Shown: piece after piece, positions 11,266 to 21,764 of the stretch
How positions within the stretch are numbered: the first letter of the stretch is position 1
How the letters are laid out: each line of letters begins with the position of its first letter
NCBI GenBank assembly: GCA_023078685.1
Contig: JALGAS010000007.1
Location: 930,001-994,000, forward strand
DNA from: Neopestalotiopsis rosae
Lineage: Eukaryota; Ascomycota; Sordariomycetes; Amphisphaeriales; Sporocadaceae
Length of the DNA stretch: 64,000 nucleotides
Direction: 5' to 3'
The notes under the pieces: model-generated
Told to the model about the DNA's origin: nothing
The model's database searches: none
What the model saw: only the letters and a program-made list of their open reading frames with translations
Made by a program: the position numbers and the translations under genes

Positions 11266-11540
11266 GAGGGCAGGTGGATGCATTTGCGGAACAAGGTTTC
11301 GGTTTATTTCACGAACTCAATGCGTTGGCTTTTCTGTGGAAAGCGGAGGGGCGGTGTCCTGTGGTAAAGTGGTTGCGTTTATACCTTGAACTGTTTCCCC
11401 ATCACAATATACTGTGGCTAGCAATTCATAACATCATTTCTTGCATCTTGATAGTCGCTCTGGCAGATTGGCATTTCATTATCTTGAAATTTTGGTATCT
11501 TAACATGATCTATGGATCCTCATCAATATCAAAAAGCACA

Positions 11541-12638
11541 TTACAACTTCAGACCGTAAGCTTCGATAGCCGTGCCTCCCCAGATCATCGTGTTGTCCTC
11601 CTCCTCAAGAGACGCCATCCAGCAGAGTCTCTGGACGAGCTTCTGCCACTTTGACCAGGCGTCAGGGCCGACGCCTACCGTGCAGACGGGCCAGTCGCTT
11701 GCAAACATGATGCGCGAGGGGCCAAAGGCGGCCAGGACGACGCTGAGCCAAGGGCTGAGAGCCTCAAAGATCTCCTCGGGCGACCGCTGCTTCATCGACT
11801 CGGTCATTTCCGGGAACCCGCCCGAGAGCTTCATGTACGTCTTGGGGCTCTTGCCGAGCGTGAACATGGCCGTTCTCCAGGCAATGTATGAAGTGTCTGT
11901 CAAGATGTTGTAGACTGTGAGGTCTGGCTTGCACATGTGATCTGGTTGAACAGTGTCAGCTTATACTGTAATGCCCCGTGGAGAGTAAATGCACTTACTC
12001 AGAATGAACTTGACCTTCTCGTCCTCGGGCACACCCTCGTGGGCCCGGTCAATCATCTCCACCGTCTCCTCGAGCTGAATGCGACCGCGGTCGTGCTGGT
12101 TGACACCAACGTCGAAGACGAGGCCCTGGCGGCCCATGAGCTTCAAGCTCTCGATAAAGTCGTCGGTCAGGCACGTCTTGTCTGGCTTGTCCTGGAGAAG
12201 ATACCGGAAGCCCCTAACCTTGCTGTAGCTGTCGCCGGCGGCTTCCTTTACCAGCTCGATATACTTCTCCATGGCCTGGGGCCCGCTCGGCAGCGGCGCC
12301 CAGGGAATGTAGGCCGCACACAGGCCGGCGTCCTCTTTGGTGTGGCCCTCGCCGTCCCGCGGCTGGCCCAGGGCGATCCGCTTGACCCATTCCACCTCCA
12401 TCAGGGGGTACTTCCAGCCGCTGCCGTCCTTGGCGCCGGCCTCGAGGTCGACCTTGCGGTCCGTCTCTAGGAAGATGAAGCCCTTGACCGGCGCCGGCGA
12501 CGAGGCAATGGCGGCCTTATACTCCTCCAGGGAGTGCTGCTTGGCCAGGGGGCTCTCAGGCGTGCACCATGCCAGCGTCTCCAGCTCCGACTCTGGGTAG
12601 AGATGGATGTGAGAGTCAATGATGGGTATAGAAGCCAT
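11541..12638 (-). CDS. Amidohydrolase-2 family TIM-barrel metal hydrolase
   Basis: Two exons (11999-12638 and 11541-11941) with a 57-nt intron at 11942-11998 (donor GTAAGT, acceptor CAG, phase 1), giving 346 aa. Reading the first exon through would stop soon after SKCIYSP, whereas splicing restores FILNHMCKPDL. Motifs: an N-terminal IIDSHIHLYPESE with the metal-binding HxH, a central GLVFDVGV, the His in FILNHMCKP, and a late Asp in FASDWPVC. This is the pattern of the COG3618 group that includes 2-pyrone-4,6-dicarboxylate lactonase-like enzymes acting on lactone or ring-cleavage products. No signal peptide is present. The true substrate is unknown; fungal members are often misnamed after the bacterial lactonase. 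Confidence 0.9.
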
Positions 12639-14075
12639 GGCGTCGTTTCTTTTCTGTGATTATCGGAGTCAGAGAGAAAGACAATTGATGACTCGTTTCA
12701 GAGATGTGTTCTTCTAAACCAAATCAAAACTGGCTAAATTTGTTGTATTGTCTTCAATGCCCAATTTCAATGCCCTGATATTGAAACTTGATCCATACAT
12801 AGCTCAGGGGCGAGCTCGATAAACTGGAGTCCCTCCTCCCATCTGTACGGGCGCAATTACCCCGCCACTCGCGGTGAAGCAAACAGCTACCCCACCATTG
12901 TATGGCGATCAATGGACCGACTAGCGAATGATAGCGGTCCTCACACGTTGCCCTTCAAAGGGTCCAAAAGGGTCCAGTATTTTGGATTCAACTATGTAGA
13001 TTGGGCTTGGTGGCTACTGGCCATTCTTCTGTTCAGTTAAAACACGGTTGTCTGGTAATTGATGCATTTCAGGCAGGTATACTTGGGACGCTGCACCTAC
13101 GAGCAGTTCGTGCTTAATGATGATTTATTCAAATACCTAGCTAACTAACCTAGGTGATCTTTGTGAGTCCTTACCAACAGCGTATGCCTCTCTGAAGCAA
13201 TAGGACAGCTGGGTACATCGTTGGTAAGAAGAAACATGGTGACCTATCGCGTTTTTCCTTCTTCATGTCCACTGCCATGCCCGGGCATCCAATCGCATTG
13301 ACAACTGGTACAGGATGGATTCAAAGAAAAGTCTCGACTACTGCTGTACGAGTGGATGTCATGAGCGACACCTCCGAACGTCAGCGAGGATCTCGGCTTA
13401 ATCGATGGAGCCACCAAAGGAAATGCCGACCTCAATGGGAGGCTGCTTCATGCTGTGAACCCTTGGACAGCTGATATCAGAAGAATTGAATAAATAAAAA
13501 AGAAAGGAAGGAAGAGATCAGACACGCCTCGTATACCCGGCATCCGTTGCCCAGAGCCCCGGACCTGCAAATGGCTTGGCAAGAAAAATTATCTGCAGTT
13601 TGGAAACGGCCATGACTGTATAACCTTCATGAAGGTGCCGTGATTCAAGCCGGCATAAGTGTCCTTTTGGCCAACGAGGCTGAACTCCTACCTATGAGTG
13701 TGCCTTGTCAGTGATGTTTCAAGATCTGGCATGCTCTCTGGGTAAACACGAGGGTCAATCCATACGACGATGATTGAAATTTCCTGGTTCTTTTGGACAA
13801 TGAATCTCCTTCTTCCGGGCGAACTTTGCGCGCGCGGCAATGTCATGGCTGGCTGTATGGAGGTCTTCCTCTACCGTCTAATCAAAATCATGATGAACTC
13901 TGCTCCAGTTGCCGCTGTGCCTTCCGAGTAGCCCAGAGCGACTGGTCTGCTCGATACGTTTAGTCAGAACCTCGAAAACAACGTCACTTTACTGTGAGGC
14001 GCTGACGAGCTGGATGAGAAATATGGATGGTATAGATTGATATTATGATTAAATTTAGTAAAGGTCTATTGAAGT
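12639..14075. other. Gene-poor AT-richer intergenic stretch
   Basis: 1.4 kb upstream of the amidohydrolase. No open frame with a credible start and composition is present. Some A-rich clusters occur around 13485-13510. I see no repeat family. Confidence 0.5.
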
Positions 14076-14633
14076 CTAATTATGATACTGATGTCTGGTA
14101 ACTGTGCTCCAAAAGTTGATGTGCAGAGATCCGAAAATCTTGCTGAGAACGTTCCGAGGCTTCCTCTGTGATTCCACTACGGAGACAGTCCTGGTCAGCA
14201 AGTCCATAGTGATGTTTCTTCCGAATGAATTCGATGGGCGACAGCACTCGTTTCGGAAAGATCCTTTTATGTGCATATCGTCTTCTAATTGCTCCTGAAT
14301 AGGAAATCGATTGAGATTAAACGAAGTATCTTTTGACTTTCGGTTCCAAAGTATCATCAACTTGTCCCACCTATCTGCTTGGTGGTCGTTCGGGATTCTG
14401 AGCTCGACATCGAAAGTGGTTCGACGGCCGATTTCTATACAATCTGGAAGATTCATGGAGACCTTGCTGCCCTCGTCGAACGTAATTCTCCAGCTATGTT
14501 CTGGAGGAAACGCCTGTCTTAACTCGTTCTGTAGCCGCCACACATGCTTATACCAGTTCTCGGCAGTTTCTTTATGTGAAAAGGAGATTGATAGACGTTT
14601 GTCATTAATTGCAGCCTCGAGTATGAGTTTCAT
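14076..14633 (-). CDS. Hypothetical protein, 185 aa, no recognised family
   Basis: A single uninterrupted ATG-to-stop frame (start 14633). The product is soluble-looking, without signal peptide or membrane segment. It is rich in charged and aromatic residues, with spans such as ETAENWYKHVWRLQNELRQ and RWDKLMILWNRKSKDTSF that look like genuine amphipathic protein. It has the Glu/Lys/Trp mix of an alpha/beta domain, but I recognise no motif. The gene lies in an AT-rich, gene-poor stretch, 1.1 kb from the DUF6594 gene. It could be a lineage-specific gene or a fragment of a larger one. Upstream exons on the same strand were not found. Confidence 0.45.
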   Translation of the reverse strand: MKLILEAAINDKRLSISFSHKETAENWYKHVWRLQNELRQAFPPEHSWRITFDEGSKVSMNLPDCIEIGRRTTFDVELRIPNDHQADRWDKLMILWNRKSKDTSFNLNRFPIQEQLEDDMHIKGSFRNECCRPSNSFGRNITMDLLTRTVSVVESQRKPRNVLSKIFGSLHINFWSTVTRHQYHN

Positions 14634-15760
14634 TGTAGAGTAGGCTACATAAGATCTGTTTTGCGAATGCTGATGAAATGGTAGATTGATTTTGTGGGAA
14701 GCATGAATAGATTCATTGACTCAATGAGTTTGAAGTCCCAATGAGTTCCACAGTTTGGATTCAATTCGTTAACATATATATAAGTGGTATTTCATCGACC
14801 GATGCTGAATACTCTGATGAAGCTGCAAGTATGGTAACATGCCCATGACAATGCTAGGGTGGTAACAAGGCCTGCGGCCGCGATAATTAATGTCCAAAAA
14901 TACCAGCTTCAATACGCAGCACAGCCCGAAGCAGTTTGCAACGAAGCAAAGCTTGTCAAGCAACGCTTCTTCGGGTGATCTAGACTCTCAAATTCAGGGA
15001 AGACGTGGAGCTTTACCTGAACTAAATTTACGTTAGAGCTTACAAAACGGCGCTGAAGTGTACCAAAAGAAGAACATCTTATTGGTTAGAATTTGCGCGT
15101 ATGGAGGTCTTAAGTGTTTAAAAGAGCCGGTTGCAAGCAAAATGCCGGCTAGCTGCCTAATCCATATGAAAGAATATGATTCTGTGACTGGGATCTGAAG
15201 AAGAACTTTATGTCTTGAGTTATAGACCTTTGCCAAGAGGGTTGTTGACAACGAGGGGCTATTGACTACGTACAAGGGCATCTAACGCCTAGAGTGATCG
15301 ACGACACCAGAATCCCGAGAACGTGTAGTGATTTCTGAATTATTAGCCTGGCCTTGAGCAGCCAAAGTGTATGCAGTTCGCTCCAGGTCTAGAGGAACGA
15401 GCTGTAACGTCACGAATATTAAGCTCTAGCCATACGATCGGACAGCCATTCTGCTTTCATCTGACGTCCCTGCATGTCACAAAACCCCGCTAAAAGTACG
15501 TTTGGCGAACACCCACTAATACCGAAAGTGTGTATAAGAGACAGATTCATGCAACGAAGCTACAGTCATAGCCACTGGTTGTAACAAGAGATGGTGAACG
15601 CAACATTGGAAGGGGGGATATGGAGTAATAGGTTCGATTTCTATTGGCGCTAGCCACTGTTGTGCCCACGAAGTTGCTCTTTCCTGCAAAGAGCTCCTCC
15701 ATCTCGCACCTCTACGTCAACTGGATCTTCACGCGTTTCCATAGTGCTCCGTATTTAAAT
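14634..15760. other. AT-rich intergenic stretch with a Tn5 mosaic-end-like motif
   Basis: No gene could be supported. An ATG-started frame at 15033-15281 (minus, 82 aa) has no recognisable features. TGTGTATAAGAGACAG at 15529-15544 matches the last 16 bases of the Tn5/Nextera mosaic end. Confidence 0.5.
15529..15544 (+). other. 16-base match to the Tn5 (Nextera) mosaic end
   Basis: The bases are identical to the terminal 16 of the 19-base Tn5 mosaic end used in tagmentation libraries, and 17 of 19 match when the flanking bases are included. A natural occurrence is improbable in a window this size. A residual adapter or a chimeric join is a possible explanation. Confidence 0.55.
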
Positions 15761-16696
15761 ATGTTTCGCAGAATGTTCACTCTCGCTCAAGAGCAAAAGC
15801 AAGATGACATCGAAACTGGCCATGGAACCTGCAATGAGAAGCTTGATTTCGGCAGTGTGTCCTGGATCAGGGCTCACCATAGAGACAACTTGATCTGCAG
15901 ACTTGGGAATGCCAAGGACAAAACATGCAGTTACCGTATAAGTCTAACGGAACTTCAACGGCTTCACCTGCGCCAGCTACAACATAAAATTCTACAGCAC
16001 ACGATCGACCTTCGCCAGCGAGCTGTGGAGCCTTCAAAGTGGGCTGAGGATCTCAGACAATATGGCGAGTCTCTCTTGATTCATCTTTATTTCCCTGGAT
16101 TTAGAGCAGTCGCAACACTTCAGAGCACATAGCAAACAGGTAGCAAACATTTACTCAAGCATTGCTGCTGATGATTAATAGTACAAGCTTTACAGGACTA
16201 CGATTATATGGGAAAATTCAAGGATCATCCTCATGACCCTTTTATCATTACAGGCGAGCGCTACGTTGAGCGTTGCATGCTGGATGTCGCAATAAAAGGT
16301 TTGGAAGACGCACAAGATCCTCTCGTACAGCTGGAATCCTCCCAAACTTGGGAAGATAAATCAGTACATCCCGCGCCTATTGGTGGAACAAGAACCGAAA
16401 ATCGCAAAAATATTCTCTGGAAGGCGTTTCGGGATAACATCGTCTTTGCTGGGCTAGGCGGGGTCTTCCTCGTAGCGCCCATGTGGTTGATGGTCCTCCA
16501 CAATACATTATACACGGTACTTATCTCGACGACGGTGTTTATCTTCGTTTTTGGATTCCTCATGGCCTTATTTCCTATCAAGGCGATGGAGGTAATGGCG
16601 AGTACTGCAGCTTATGCTGCAGTATTGGTCGTCTTTGTGGGATTAAATGTGGATAGTAATGCTGCAGCTTCTGTGCAGGTTGCCTCCATGATCTGA
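15761..16696 (+). CDS. DUF6594-domain membrane protein
   Basis: Exons 15761-16064 and 16182-16696 give about 272 aa. The intron 16065-16181 has a GC donor (GCGAGT) and an AATAG acceptor. This choice restores the conserved EDLRQYVQALQDYDYM, with the Val codon split G|TA. DUF6594 hallmarks are SLTELQRLHLRQLQHKI (leading helix), DPFIITGERYVERCML, HPAPIGGTR, and a C-terminal membrane block of three helices: GLGGVFLVAPMWLMVLH, YTVLISTTVFIFVFGFLMAL and TAAYAAVLVVFVGL. DUF6594 proteins are abundant in filamentous fungi and of unknown function. The first ATG in frame is 15761 (MFRRMF). The frame stays open upstream without ATG, so an additional 5' exon is possible. A Tn5-like motif 220 bp upstream casts some doubt on the 5' context. 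Confidence 0.82.
16065..16181 (+). other. GC-AG intron in the DUF6594 gene
   Basis: 117 nt, beginning GCGAGT and ending TTAATAG, with CTGATG as a likely branch box shortly upstream of the AG. No GT donor in the first exon gives a frame that joins to the conserved second exon. Confidence 0.75.
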
Positions 16697-17439
16697 GAGC
16701 GGGTTGGCACGACATCACTTTCTAGGAGTGCATGGCGTGGACCAGAAATTCAATAGTCACCTTGACTGCTTTACAATTCCACGGCATGTTCAGTATGAAT
16801 TTTTGGACCGTCACGAGAGGATTCGAAAGATAAAATTGAGGCAGACAAGTGTGTTTAGATTCAATAGTCATCTATCACTACTATGTAAATCGGCACTCGT
16901 GGTACCGTTCTGCCACCATCCCCTATTTCTTCATCACGGTGGCATGCTCAGACCTTCCATCAGTTAGTCTGAGACCACAAATTATCAAAACAACCACCTG
17001 CAAACCTCGTCTCCATTGAAGATGGGGCTTGCCAGTGTTGCTGCAGAGCAGGTCGGGTGAACTCAATTGTAGCCATCTGAAGAGATGACAACAATGTTCT
17101 CCCGTGCTCTGGATGAATTGTCAGGACAAAAGTAGACAATCACACGACCATGAAAAGATGCAAGCATCTCCATGATCGTGGGGGCCGGAGCATCGACCCA
17201 TTGGGCGCACACGAGGTGCGAAGCGACAAGACCGGCTTGACGCACTCGCAAATTCCTACGTGTGTGGGATGCAATAAGCAACAAGACAAGCAGCCATACG
17301 ATGGTATATCGGTAGGCGCTCGTAAATGAATGTGAACGGCCTTCTTCTCTCTTCTATTGTTGTTTTAATTCTGGCCATGCAGGCACAGAGTCGACCAAGC
17401 GTTGTTTTCCAGTTTGGACCCCTCCAGTGGTTGGGCCAT
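16697..17439. other. Convergent intergenic region
   Basis: Lies between the 3' ends of the DUF6594 and CBM48-type genes. No supported gene is present. Confidence 0.5.
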
Positions 17440-18315
17440 TTACGCACGCACGACCATGCCGTTGCGGCGGGAAGTGTGGGAGACGTACTCCTCCTCGGAC
17501 TCATCGCCGCTGGAGCAGGAGCTCTCAGAGTCGCTGTAACCGCATCGGGCACCACCACAGTCGATCTTGACACGGTCTCCCTTGCGGGTGATACCGTAGC
17601 GCTCGCAAGTGCAGTTGCTGCAGTCGGAGCTGGGTGTGCTGTAGCCGGAGAGCGACGAGCTGGGCGAAGAGCTGTCGGAGCGGTAGGACAGGCTGGAGCC
17701 AGACGATGAGACGGGAGAGCTGGAGAAGTCGGTGATGAACTCCTCCTCGTCGATACCGGCGCTGCCGAAGCGGGCGGTGAGCTCCTCAATGGTGTCCTCG
17801 TCGCAGTAGTCAGCATCCAGGATGTGACGGGTGGCGTGGGGCGAAATTGGCTTGGGTGCCTTGATCTGCGAGGTGGAGAGAGGACGGCCCTTGGGGATGT
17901 CGACGGCGAGGGAAGCACGCTTGGAAGAGCGGTGCTTGGAGTCCTTGTCCTTGGAAGAGGAGTGCTTTGACGAGCTCTTGGAGGAGCTGTGCGACTTGGA
18001 GGAAGACTTGCTGTGCTTGTCCTTGGGGACGTCGAGGATGTTCAGGGCGCGGCCAGTGGTGGGCTCGACGGTCGAGGCCTCACTGGGGTTGTGCGAGACG
18101 TGGTAGCCATCGATGATGTAGTAGTACCAGTATCGCTGACCAGCCTCAAGGGTACCCTGAAACTTGAATGTGCCCTTCCACGAACCAGACTTGGAGGAAG
18201 ACTTGTCCTTGGCGAGCGGGAGTTGACCGACGTAGTTGTCCCAGGATCCGAGCAGGTGGACGGCCTTGACGCCAGAAGAAACGCGAAGAGAGAAAGATAG
18301 TTGAACGGACGACAT
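17440..18315 (-). CDS. AMPK-type glycogen-binding (CBM48) domain protein with Ser-rich tail
   Basis: Single exon, 291 aa, ATG at 18315. Residues about 1-95 form an E-set/CBM48 domain: VHLLGSWDNY near the start, KGTFKFQGTLEAGQRYWYYY in the middle, and IIDGYHVSHNPSEASTVEPT, with the Trp, Lys and Asn residues typical of glycogen-binding modules of AMPK beta subunits and related proteins. The rest is disordered: a Lys/Ser block of SSSKSHSSSKSSSKHSSS type, a short conserved-looking LDADYCDEDTIEELTARFG, then Ser-rich acidic sequence. A Cys cluster follows (DCSNCTC...CGGARCG). It lacks the ASC domain of true AMPK beta subunits, so it is not one of them. Intracellular and glycan-associated roles are inferred. 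Serine density suggests phosphorylation. Confidence 0.85.
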   Translation of the reverse strand: MSSVQLSFSLRVSSGVKAVHLLGSWDNYVGQLPLAKDKSSSKSGSWKGTFKFQGTLEAGQRYWYYYIIDGYHVSHNPSEASTVEPTTGRALNILDVPKDKHSKSSSKSHSSSKSSSKHSSSKDKDSKHRSSKRASLAVDIPKGRPLSTSQIKAPKPISPHATRHILDADYCDEDTIEELTARFGSAGIDEEEFITDFSSSPVSSSGSSLSYRSDSSSPSSSLSGYSTPSSDCSNCTCERYGITRKGDRVKIDCGGARCGYSDSESSCSSGDESEEEYVSHTSRRNGMVVRA

Positions 18316-21110
18316 TTTGAAAAAAGATTGAAGTTGTTATTGCACGGGAAATTGTCGGTGTCTCGCTAATGTGAATTTTTTCTTTTTTGCAAGGAAAATA
18401 TGCGTTTCGAGCAAGAAAGCTAGTTTTCGTTTTTATTAGAGGGTATAGTCGGTGGTGATTATGGGTGGTATAGTTGACCGGCAACTAGTATGCAAAAATT
18501 GTGTATTTTTTGATATTAAGTTTTTTGAGTAATTAAGAAGTGAGTAGAGCACAGCTCTGACAACACTGAAAAGATGAAAGAAGGGGGGAAGAGGGAAAAA
18601 ACGAAAAGACTAGCTTTGAAGATTGAGAGCTTGCTGGAGAGAAGAAGAAGAGAAAAGCCAAAGACGGAAGGGAGGAATGGCTATTATTATAATGATGGGG
18701 GCCGGTTGGTGAGGCCATAGAGACCCGTCTACCGGCCATGGTCATGGTAGTGCGTCGTAGTCCTTGGCCACTTAGCAAAGTTTGCCGGCAGTCATCCGTA
18801 CTATGTGACCAGGGATGCTGTCAACTGCCCAGGCACGATATGGCCTCTCTATGGTCGGGACATGCAAATGGAGCCAAGGTAATCGCAGGTCAGCACATGG
18901 GCCTAGTCCGAAAAGGCGTTGCCTGCAGGAGGGGAATCGCAACACTGCATGGCCGGCGGCTAAGCATATTGGTCGATCAGTGAAAACAGCAATGTGCTCC
19001 GCAGACAAACAATGAGCAAAAAATAGAAAAGAACATTGAGCACTGGCGGGGAATATGGTGGACTAGACCCGATGGAGACGAGAGGGCGTCTATAGAATGG
19101 CCATGATTGGGCAGAGGTAAGCGGTCGGCAGCCAATGTGAGCCCCCTGTCAGCTCGTCTATTAGCCATCACACGCGGTTGAAAAGAAGTCAGCCAATGAC
19201 GGCACAGAGCGTCATGTTGACGGCTGCACCTGTAATGCATGGCTCGATCTTTATCGCAGCACCGCACCGCACAGCCAAGAGAGGAAAGAAAAAAGCTGGC
19301 TGGCTGGCTGGCTGCTGGCTGCTATGGCTGCTCACGTACGCTTTGTGGCACAACTCTCGCTGGAAGAACAAAATATGCCTTGGTAGCACTGCAACGTTGA
19401 TGATCAATGGTCGCGATTGCGGTCATGAAGGTCCAAAGGGCTTACGAGGACCATGCAAGGATTTCCCCGGCCACGATATGCACTCTGCAATGCAGACATG
19501 CAAAGACATCATGAGAACTTGTTGGCCGTCCAATGTAATCAGCGGACGAGGAACGATAGATCGGGCGAGTCGGAGGTGAGAACGTTTGTGATGTCGATAG
19601 TCTCGGTCAAAAGTCCCAGGATATTTGTCAAGGATATCCAGAATTTCCACAGTAGTTGTTATTGTTGAAGCCTTGTTTTTGCTTTATTTGACTGATTTCT
19701 CCAATTTGTTGAGATGTTGTCATTGGGTTGCGAGTATATTCAATGTCACGGACCTTTAGGTGTCTTTGCGGTAGTCGCGACTCCAAGCTGTCGGGGTTGC
19801 TATAGTTGCCAGACTGGTATGTGCGCAGTCTTGATAGTAATGCCAGTTAGCACAATAGACTTTCTAGAATTGACCCTGGGTAAGGGTAAAGTTGCATTGG
19901 GAAATGTGCCTATGCATGCGCGATCGGAGTCATTGCAGCTTCAGTCCCTGTCAAGGTGGGATCAGTCAGTAAAGTCAGTTCATCCGTTGCCTGCCCCCGT
20001 CGATCCATGCTCCAGCTCCAAGCTCATGCGCACCCACGGATAAGCTGGGCGAAGAACGAACGAGAGCCGACCTGGACTCGACTCGACTCAACTCGACTAA
20101 GCAGGCTGGAGGAAGGTCAATGGTGAGATGGGGGATGTGCGCATCGGCTCCATGCAGGCGAGTCACTAGCTTGGGCGGGTATGTCGAGTTGGTCACACCA
20201 GGCCAGTGTTTTTCCACGACTGTGAGACCATTTGGAGAAGCTGATTAGTTTGTTGACCGATGGATCACTTTGGAGGAAGGTAAAGACACGAATCGCATCG
20301 TGATGCAGTCAAACGAACAATGCAGAGCCGTTCATCCCAAAGGAGCGTGTTCCGGTGAAGAAGACAGGGAGGTTTGGGAAGTAAAAGTTGAGATAAAAAA
20401 GTTGAGATTAAAGTTTACACACAACGAGAGCCCTGCCAACTGCTACATGGCCCGTTGGCCTTGGTCCCGCATCACTATGGGGACAGTACAGTGGAGTCAC
20501 ATGACCTGCAAGTCTCACTGACGGCAGCAGCCACCAGACGGCCGAGACCCTGAAGCCAGCCCGGCGTGAATCATTCAGGTCTCGTCTGCCTAATAATATA
20601 CCCGTACTGTAGCCTGGTAGCGGTCTCATACCAGCAAGCACTTGACGCGTTTCGCGATAATGAAAACATCACAAGAAGGTTGACGATAAATAATCTCATT
20701 GAGACTGCGGTATCCTCCTTCACAATTTTCTGACCAAGACTTACAATAAGGTTGTGTACCTGGAGACTTTTACTAGCGAATTCCTCCGAGTGGAAACCTA
20801 GGATTAAATCCGCGGTGGTCCACGTGCGAATCCCCAAAGATCCTGATTCAATCCTGGCAACATCAAAAGAGACTCCTGTAAGTGCCCGCATCTTCTTTGC
20901 AACCCTTCCCCATCCTCACGCGTCACTCGGCGCGTATTACACAAACTCCCCAATCGGTCTTCTCGGTCAACCTCCATCATGGACGCTACTATTGTCTTGC
21001 CCCTCAAGCCCGCATGGGCACTCTATAATCTTCAGCGGCTATCTTGCATGCTAACAGCCGATCAAGTTTTTCCACTTTAGGAGTATTACGGCAAGGAGGA
21101 TTCAGACGCC
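18316..21110. other. Long divergent intergenic region
   Basis: 2.8 kb between two divergent genes. It includes a short GGCT run (about 19295-19313) and a likely 5'-UTR intron of the HD gene at 20878-21080. Open frames such as 19178-19579 are composition-driven and have no support. Confidence 0.5.
20878..21080 (+). other. Probable 5'-UTR intron of the HD-domain gene
   Basis: A donor CCT|GTAAGT at 20878 and an acceptor TTTTTCCACTTTAG ending at 21080, with a TGCTAAC branch box about 25 nt before the AG. The ATG at 21111 is 30 nt downstream. The segment between 21081 and the ATG is open in frame, so a coding upstream exon is an alternative, but I found no ATG in the right frame. Confidence 0.55.
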
Positions 21111-21764
21111 ATGACCTATCCGACTCTGGATCACAAGCTGGTCAGCTCGGTATCCGAGTATGTCAAGCAGTACATGGCCAAGTATGACGGCTCACATGAC
21201 TTCAATCACATCCAGAGAGTCTCTGGACTGGCCCGTCACATCTATGCCCAATCCCCCAACCGGGAGGTCCTCGATTTCCAGACCATCATCCTCAGTGCTC
21301 TCTTGCACGATGTCGGTGACAAGAAGTACTTGAAACCTGGTGAGGATGCTTCAACTCTGGTTCAGGAGCTGCTCCTCTCCTATGGTGCCGACGCACAGCT
21401 TGCACAAAAGGTACAAGCCATCTGTCTCGGTGTCAGCTACTCAAGCGAGATCAAGGATCCGGCCAAAGTGCAAGACCTGATCAAGCAATATCCCGAGCTG
21501 GCCGTCGTTCAGGATGCTGACCGTATCGACGCCATTGGCGGCGTGGGAATTGGCAGATGTTTCACCTTTGGTGGTGCCAGGACCGAAAGAGCAATGGACG
21601 ATACCGTCAAGCACTTTGACGAGAAGCTCGTTCGTCTGGAAGGAATGATGAAGACAGATGTCGGTCGTCAACTGGCCAAGGAAAGGACAGAACGACTCAT
21701 CTTGTTCCAGAAGTGGTGGGAGGAGGAGACGGCTTTTGCTGCCGCATCTCCTATTCCTTCATGA
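21111..21764 (+). CDS. HD-domain metal-dependent phosphohydrolase
   Basis: 217 aa in one coding exon with ATG at 21111. The HD signature is complete: H in GSHDFNHIQRV, the HD pair in ALLHDVGDKKY, and the distal Asp in QDADRIDAIGGVGIGR. This arrangement matches the small soluble HD phosphohydrolases related to bacterial YedJ. These are thought to hydrolyse phosphate monoesters or nucleotides, but the substrate in fungi is not established. No signal or membrane segment is present, so it should be cytosolic. The C terminus ends shortly after a Trp-rich helix (LILFQKWWEEET), as in relatives. Confidence 0.9.
   Translation: MTYPTLDHKLVSSVSEYVKQYMAKYDGSHDFNHIQRVSGLARHIYAQSPNREVLDFQTIILSALLHDVGDKKYLKPGEDASTLVQELLLSYGADAQLAQKVQAICLGVSYSSEIKDPAKVQDLIKQYPELAVVQDADRIDAIGGVGIGRCFTFGGARTERAMDDTVKHFDEKLVRLEGMMKTDVGRQLAKERTERLILFQKWWEEETAFAAASPIPS

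Noticed and set aside
11937..12470. 177-aa plus-strand frame opposite the amidohydrolase
   Set aside because: Antisense shadow of a GC-rich coding exon.
15033..15281. 82-aa ATG-started minus-strand frame
   Set aside because: No conserved feature or neighbouring exon; indistinguishable from chance in AT-rich DNA.
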